Of a stretch of 64,000 bases of DNA, positions 59,715-64,000 are shown piece by piece. The stretch lies in NCBI GenBank assembly GCA_004017275.1, contig SAKE01000002.1, positions 189,411-253,410 of the forward strand. Reading direction: 5' to 3'. This DNA comes from Mesorhizobium sp. Its GTDB lineage: Bacteria > Pseudomonadota > Alphaproteobacteria > Rhizobiales > Rhizobiaceae. A program made the translations under genes and the position numbers. Numbering within the stretch: position 1 is the stretch's first letter; every line of letters starts with the position of its first letter. The notes beneath the pieces are model-generated. The model worked only from the letters and a program-made list of their open reading frames with translations. It searched no databases and was not told the DNA's origin.

Positions 59715-60899
59715 TCACGCCATGCCGGGCGCCCGCCGCTGTCCCAGATGCCGCACCTTGCGGCCGATGATCATCAGCTGGCGCGCGGTGTTGTTGCGCA
59801 GGCGCCGCACGCGCCATTCCAGCCCCGTTTCGATGGTGATCGACTTGGCATAGTAACTCACCCGCATGCCATCCTCATCGGTAGCCACCTTGACCGGGTC
59901 GTCATAGAAAGCGTTGATCTTTTCGGCCGCCATGCCCGGTGTTTCGAGCCAGCGCGGAATGTGAACCGAATGCAGCTGGTCGACATCGGTCATCACCCGC
60001 CCGATGCCGACGCCTGGCGTCGGACACGTCGTGCAGAAAGCGTCGCCGATGAAGACAACCCCGTCGCGGCGGTGGCCTTGCGTCGTGTTCAGGCTGATCT
60101 GCCTGACCTCGACAGGACTTGCGACTTCGAAGTTGCCGCATCGCGCGGCGATCTCGGGCATAAGCTCGCAGAGCATCTTTTGCGGCTCCTGGCGGAACGC
60201 CCGCGTCCACGGTTCGGCCACAGTGCGATAGAGGAACATGTTCGCGCGCATCTTGTCGCCGAGGGGAAAGACGCTGATGTAGGCGACACGGTCGGCAGCC
60301 CGCCTGCTATAGCAGGTGACGGACTGATGGCCGAATTCACGCGGCGAGATGGCGAGGTCGAATCCCATCGAGAGCGAATGCGCCTTCGATTGCTCGATGC
60401 GCTCGACCCCGACGGCGCGCCGCACCGCTTCGCCATGGCCGGTGGCCACCACCAGCAGGCGGGCGTGGATGACGGTGCCGTCGGCCAGCACAAGCCGTTG
60501 CCGGTCCGGTCCAGTCGAGACCTCTGTTACCTTGCCAACCGTCAGCGGCACTTGCGCCGGCAAGGCGTCGCGCAGGCCATTGATCAGCGCGCCATAGGAA
60601 AATGTGAATTCCGACTTCTTCTCATGCGCGAAGAATTGGCCAAGGCGGAAGATATGCGTGTCGGTTGTCGAGGTGACGAGACGCTTGACCATCGTATCGA
60701 GGCCGAGCTTTTCGAACAGCAGCATCTGATCCATGCCTATCTTCTCGGCCCGGAACTCGTCGTGATGGACGCGGTGCGGATCGATCAGCGCCACCTTGCG
60801 GCCGGCTTTCCCCAACACCGTTGCCAAGGTGGTACCGGCCATTCCGGCGCCGACGATCGCCACTTCGACTTCGGTTTGGCCGGCTTCTGCGACAGTCAT
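59715..60899 (-). CDS. FAD-dependent monooxygenase (PHBH-fold)
   Basis: 394 residues. FAD loop GAGMAG at about residues 17-22, the RLVLADGTVIHARLLVVATG block (DG motif) and the second FAD contact GDAFCTTCPTPGVG (GD motif) of group A flavin monooxygenases. Likely hydroxylates an aromatic or polyketide-like substrate with NAD(P)H; not identified. Two cysteines next to the GD motif are unusual. Single-gene unit. Confidence 0.88.
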   Translation of the reverse strand: MTVAEAGQTEVEVAIVGAGMAGTTLATVLGKAGRKVALIDPHRVHHDEFRAEKIGMDQMLLFEKLGLDTMVKRLVTSTTDTHIFRLGQFFAHEKKSEFTFSYGALINGLRDALPAQVPLTVGKVTEVSTGPDRQRLVLADGTVIHARLLVVATGHGEAVRRAVGVERIEQSKAHSLSMGFDLAISPREFGHQSVTCYSRRAADRVAYISVFPLGDKMRANMFLYRTVAEPWTRAFRQEPQKMLCELMPEIAARCGNFEVASPVEVRQISLNTTQGHRRDGVVFIGDAFCTTCPTPGVGIGRVMTDVDQLHSVHIPRWLETPGMAAEKINAFYDDPVKVATDEDGMRVSYYAKSITIETGLEWRVRRLRNNTARQLMIIGRKVRHLGQRRAPGMA

Positions 60900-61016
60900 T
60901 TCGTTGCCCCTCCTGGTGGCAATTTTCCATTTCGCAATCTGCGATAGAAATATCTTCCGGGCCTAAATCAACCTCAAGCAACCGGAGCGCGTGTCTGGTA
61001 GTAACCAATGTTTAGG

Positions 61017-62516
61017 TTAATCGCGGACCCGTCGTTTCCAGCGCGGTGCGATCGCCGAGCCATCGATGAACTCAAAACCGCCGGCCTCGTTGAGTGTGTG
61101 AAGCTTGCGGCCACTCCATAGCGCACCAGGATTTAAGATGGTTTCAACGACCTGCTCCATACCGATCAAATCCAATTGAGAAATGCGTGCAATGCCGAGA
61201 GCCGCACCGTAGCTCCTGCGGCAGTCCTGCACCGGGCGCAGCAGCTCGTCACCGCACCTGACCATGCGGCCGGCCGGCCGCGCCGAGGCGATGTCGATCA
61301 ACACGGGATTGTTCGGGTGCGGCATCCAGGGACCGCGAAAATCCGGCGCCGACCACAGATGCAGCGCGTCGGAAAACGCGCCGCCGCCATCGCGGACGGT
61401 GGCGAACAGCCACCAGGCGCCGCTATGCTCGACCAGGGTGGCGTCGCTGGCGACGACGCCGGACAGAAGCGTCGCCTCCTTGACCCATCCGCCGGGAAAG
61501 GCTGTGGCCCGGTAGAGATCGATCGTGCCGTTGGCGCAGCTTTCCGGCACCATCCAGACCTCGCCGTCGCGCTCGAAGACGAAGGGGTAGGAGAGATGGT
61601 AGGGGAGGTCGAGCACCGGTTCAGGGCGTCCGATCGGACCTGCCGGACCGAAAGGCACGGCGGAGATGATGGCCCGGCCCAGCCGATGGATATAGTCCTC
61701 GACGAACAGGGTCAGTTGGCCCTGATACAGGATCGGGAACGGGTCGGCGTAGAAGCGGCTGCCGTCGTCCGGCAGTTCTTGCCAGCCCGATGCCGGATGC
61801 GCGCGCAGGTCGAACAGATCGCGGCCCCCGGTTTGCCGCCAGCCGACCTTCCAGTGCGGCGCGTTGTAGCAAAGGTGATAGATCTTCTGGACGATCCGCC
61901 GCGCCAGTGCCTTGCCGGCTCTGACCCCAAGTTTGCCGGCCGAAGGCATTGGCGGCGGGCTGCCTGCCTGCGCCGGCTCGGGCAGATCAGGCACCGATCT
62001 TGCCGCGCCTGACATCGCCGCGACGATCAGACTTGCGGTGCGCGCCAGCATGTCCTGGAAGGACGCGAGCGCGATGCCGCCATATTCGGTGCCCAGGCGC
62101 CCGGCGGCAACCGCAACGCCGTTCTCCTCGATGCGGGCAAGCGGCGTGCGGCCGGCGAGGATCAAGGCCAGCAAGGCGGCTTCGCCACTGGCGCCGTCAT
62201 AGGTGACGCGCCACACCCGCGTGCCTTCCAGCCTGACATCGCCGCAGAGGTCGATCACCAGGTCGGGCGAAGCAGGGGACTGCGTCCGGTAGGGGGCGAG
62301 CGCCGAAAGCGGCACATGCTTCGCCAGCCCATCATGGGACAGGCCATGTATTGCCGTTTCGAGTTGAAACAAGGCCGCGGCGCTACGTGGAATGCCCCCG
62401 CCCGCGGGTCGGGCATCGACCGACAGCTCGACATCGCCAAGCGCGGCGAGGCGTTCCAGCAGCGCGACATGAAAGGCACGCACGCAGTCGCCGTCCAGGC
62501 GCAGGCTTATCTGCAT
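61017..62516 (-). CDS. GINT1-like polysaccharide-region protein
   Basis: 499 residues. The N-terminal part (ISLRLDGDCVRAFHVALLERLAALGDVELSV, then LVIDLCGDV) resembles a formyl-transferase-like region; the C-terminal half has a five-bladed beta-propeller pattern of GH43 type (FYADPFPILYQGQLTLFVEDY; YPFVFERDGEVWMVPES; SDATLVEHSGAWWLFATV). This arrangement is found in bacterial relatives of glucosamine inositol-phosphorylceramide transferase (GINT1_N domain), often in exopolysaccharide clusters. It is divergent from the chain-length gene across 248 bases. Confidence 0.8.
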   Translation of the reverse strand: MQISLRLDGDCVRAFHVALLERLAALGDVELSVDARPAGGGIPRSAAALFQLETAIHGLSHDGLAKHVPLSALAPYRTQSPASPDLVIDLCGDVRLEGTRVWRVTYDGASGEAALLALILAGRTPLARIEENGVAVAAGRLGTEYGGIALASFQDMLARTASLIVAAMSGAARSVPDLPEPAQAGSPPPMPSAGKLGVRAGKALARRIVQKIYHLCYNAPHWKVGWRQTGGRDLFDLRAHPASGWQELPDDGSRFYADPFPILYQGQLTLFVEDYIHRLGRAIISAVPFGPAGPIGRPEPVLDLPYHLSYPFVFERDGEVWMVPESCANGTIDLYRATAFPGGWVKEATLLSGVVASDATLVEHSGAWWLFATVRDGGGAFSDALHLWSAPDFRGPWMPHPNNPVLIDIASARPAGRMVRCGDELLRPVQDCRRSYGAALGIARISQLDLIGMEQVVETILNPGALWSGRKLHTLNEAGGFEFIDGSAIAPRWKRRVRD

Positions 62517-62764
62517 GGTGGAGACCCGAAAGGGCGGTGTCCGGTCTTGCCGGCCGGCCCGGTCCGGTGAAATTGTAGCCCCATCTAATACGTCTCCGCT
62601 CGCTGCGTAGCCAACACCTCGGTATGTATATTTTTAAGCAAACTGCATGCCAAAATTCACATGACCTCTCAACGTAATTAACAATGTTTTAACAGTTGGA
62701 GGAATAGCTACGGTGGTGCCGCAATCTGATCTTGCCGGCAGATGGGGTATTGTCGGAGGCAGCC

Positions 62765-64000
62765 ATGCAATCATCCCTGCCCATGGTTCCTCAGCAACAC
62801 GCTCCCGATGCGGGATCCGCGGGATCATACGCAGCTTCAACTGTCGAGCTGGGCGATCTGAAGCGCATCCTGGTGCGCCGCCGGTTCTGGATTTTCGGCA
62901 CCGTCGCGCTGCTGACGCTGGTCGCTTTGCTCTACGGTCTTTTCACGCCGGCGCTCTACAGCTCGGCGGCGGAAATCCTTATCGATCCGCAGGACCTGCA
63001 GGTGGTCACCAACGACGTCAATCCCAGCCGTATCTCACCCGATGGCGGCATCACCCAGGTCGAGAGTCAGGTCAGCGTGGTCCAGTCGACAGGTGTGCTG
63101 ATGCGGGCGATCGCGGCGACAAACCTGACGCAGGATCCGGAATTCAACGGGCAGGGCTTGCTGTCGCGGCTACTTGGTTCGGCATCGGCCGAAGGCGACA
63201 GGTCGGCGCAGACGCTCGATGCGCTGCGCCGGCGCCTGGCGGTGAAGCGGGCCGACAAGGTTCTGGTCCTCGACGTCATCGTCACCGCCAAGAGCGCCGA
63301 CAAGGCCGCCCTGCTGGCCAATGCCATCGCGCAGGCCTATCTGGTCGACCAGGCGAGCGCGCGCGCGAAAATGGCCAAGGACGCTTCCGAGTCCATCACC
63401 GCCCGGCTGGACGAACAGCGCAAACGCGTCCAGCAAGCCGAAAACGCCGTCGAGGCCTACAAGTCCGCCAACAATATGGTGATGGCGGCGGGCAATCTGG
63501 TCAGCGACCAGGAACTGACTGAGATCAACACGCAGCTTGCGGCGGCGCAGAGCCGCACGGCGGCGCTGAAGGCGCAAGTCGACCAGATGCGCCGGCAGAG
63601 CGGCACGGCGGACGCAACCTCGGAAGCGATGCGCTCGGCGGTGATCTCGAGCCTGCGGGCGCAGGAGGCGACGCTGGTCGACCAAGTCTCGCAGCTCGGC
63701 ACGGAGCTGGGGCCGCGTCACCCCTCGCTGATCGCAGCTCAGCAGCAGCTGCGCGACACGCGCCAGCTCATCGCGCGCGAACTCGGCCGCATCGCCACCG
63801 CCACCGAGACCGACTACGAACGGGCGCTGGCCAACCAGCAGGCGCTGGAAGCCAAGGTTGCGGGCATGAAGAGCAAGTCGCTCGACACCGACCAGGCCTC
63901 GGTGCGGCTGCGCGAATTGCAGCGCGATCTCGAGGCGCTGCGTTCCGTCTACTCGAACTATCTCCAGCGCGCCCAGGAGACTCGCGAGCAGATCAATGTC
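62765..64000 (+). CDS. Wzz/ExoP-type polysaccharide chain-length protein (5' part)
   Basis: 412 codons seen; the gene continues to the right. N-terminal cytosolic 40 residues, first transmembrane segment (WIFGTVALLTLVALLYGLF, about 46-64), the Wzz domain start SSAAEILIDPQDLQVV and long periplasmic coiled coils (DASESITARLDEQRKRVQQAE; LRELQRDLEALRSVYSNYLQRA). GGAGG lies five bases before ATG 62765. Whether a C-terminal BY-kinase domain follows, as in ExoP, cannot be seen. Confidence 0.9.
   Translation, partial: MQSSLPMVPQQHAPDAGSAGSYAASTVELGDLKRILVRRRFWIFGTVALLTLVALLYGLFTPALYSSAAEILIDPQDLQVVTNDVNPSRISPDGGITQVESQVSVVQSTGVLMRAIAATNLTQDPEFNGQGLLSRLLGSASAEGDRSAQTLDALRRRLAVKRADKVLVLDVIVTAKSADKAALLANAIAQAYLVDQASARAKMAKDASESITARLDEQRKRVQQAENAVEAYKSANNMVMAAGNLVSDQELTEINTQLAAAQSRTAALKAQVDQMRRQSGTADATSEAMRSAVISSLRAQEATLVDQVSQLGTELGPRHPSLIAAQQQLRDTRQLIARELGRIATATETDYERALANQQALEAKVAGMKSKSLDTDQASVRLRELQRDLEALRSVYSNYLQRAQETREQINV

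Overview
The window reads as a chromosomal stretch of a Hyphomicrobiales alphaproteobacterium, most likely Mesorhizobium or a close Phyllobacteriaceae relative. The evidence is the high GC content with strongly GC-biased third codon positions, the gene repertoire (DUF982, DUF1488, GcrA-family, YeiH, AqpS-type ars operon, rhizobial CUT1 and CUT2 sugar importers), and many copies of palindromic intergenic elements of the kind scattered through rhizobial genomes. There is no rRNA and no CRISPR array; one tRNA (Cys, GCA) is present. The genus is an inference, not a measurement.

Left part (1-8 kb): the end of a DUF2270 membrane protein gene and a ChaC-like gamma-glutamylcyclotransferase, then a leftward operon lacI - sugar-binding protein - two permeases - GH127 beta-L-arabinofuranosidase, with two LacI-type palindromes upstream of lacI and no ATPase gene of its own. 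8.4-13.3 kb: tRNA-Cys, small hypotheticals, a CIRCE-controlled groES-groEL pair, a GYD protein and a free-Met-R-sulfoxide reductase. 13.3-15.6 kb: two adjacent damaged genes (alpha/beta hydrolase with an in-frame stop and a frameshift; membrane AraC regulator with a frameshift). 15.7-21.8 kb: YeiH exporter, NTF2-like proteins, a nitrilase-fold protein with a degenerate active site, a short CDF transporter, a GNAT and an ACT protein.

21.9-29.9 kb: an Xre-RES toxin-antitoxin pair directly ahead of an arsenic cluster (arsR, a 30-residue arsC stub, aqpS, arsC, second arsR, Cys-tailed flavoprotein, MFS exporter), then a LysR/TauE pair. 29.9-39 kb: a TacA-TacT-like pair, UspA, phosphatase, VOC, an SDR and ECF sigma factor in tandem, a pseudouridine synthase, a MmyB-type regulator divergent from an epimerase-like SDR, and a RibD/DHFR-like protein. 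39.1-42.9 kb: a ribose-type (CUT2) ABC importer with a large palindromic element between the binding-protein and ATPase genes.

43.1-46.4 kb: an unrecognised polytopic membrane protein facing an unrecognised three-gene, start-stop-overlapping operon of membrane-anchored proteins. 46.5-52.4 kb: an accessory region with a ParDE pair, an Xre-S24 repressor, a GcrA-like protein, a DUF6456-like protein and tandem DUF982 genes; two intergenic sites in it share an exact 16-bp element, so it may be a small phage-derived regulon. 52.4-64 kb: an OafA-type acyltransferase, regulators, small proteins, a 2-hydroxyacid dehydrogenase, a flavin monooxygenase, and the start of a polysaccharide region (GINT1-like protein and a Wzz/ExoP-type chain-length protein running off the edge).

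The most promising unexplained items are the 43-46 kb membrane cluster and the shared-element regulon at 47-49 kb. No wholly new system can be proven from the sequence alone.
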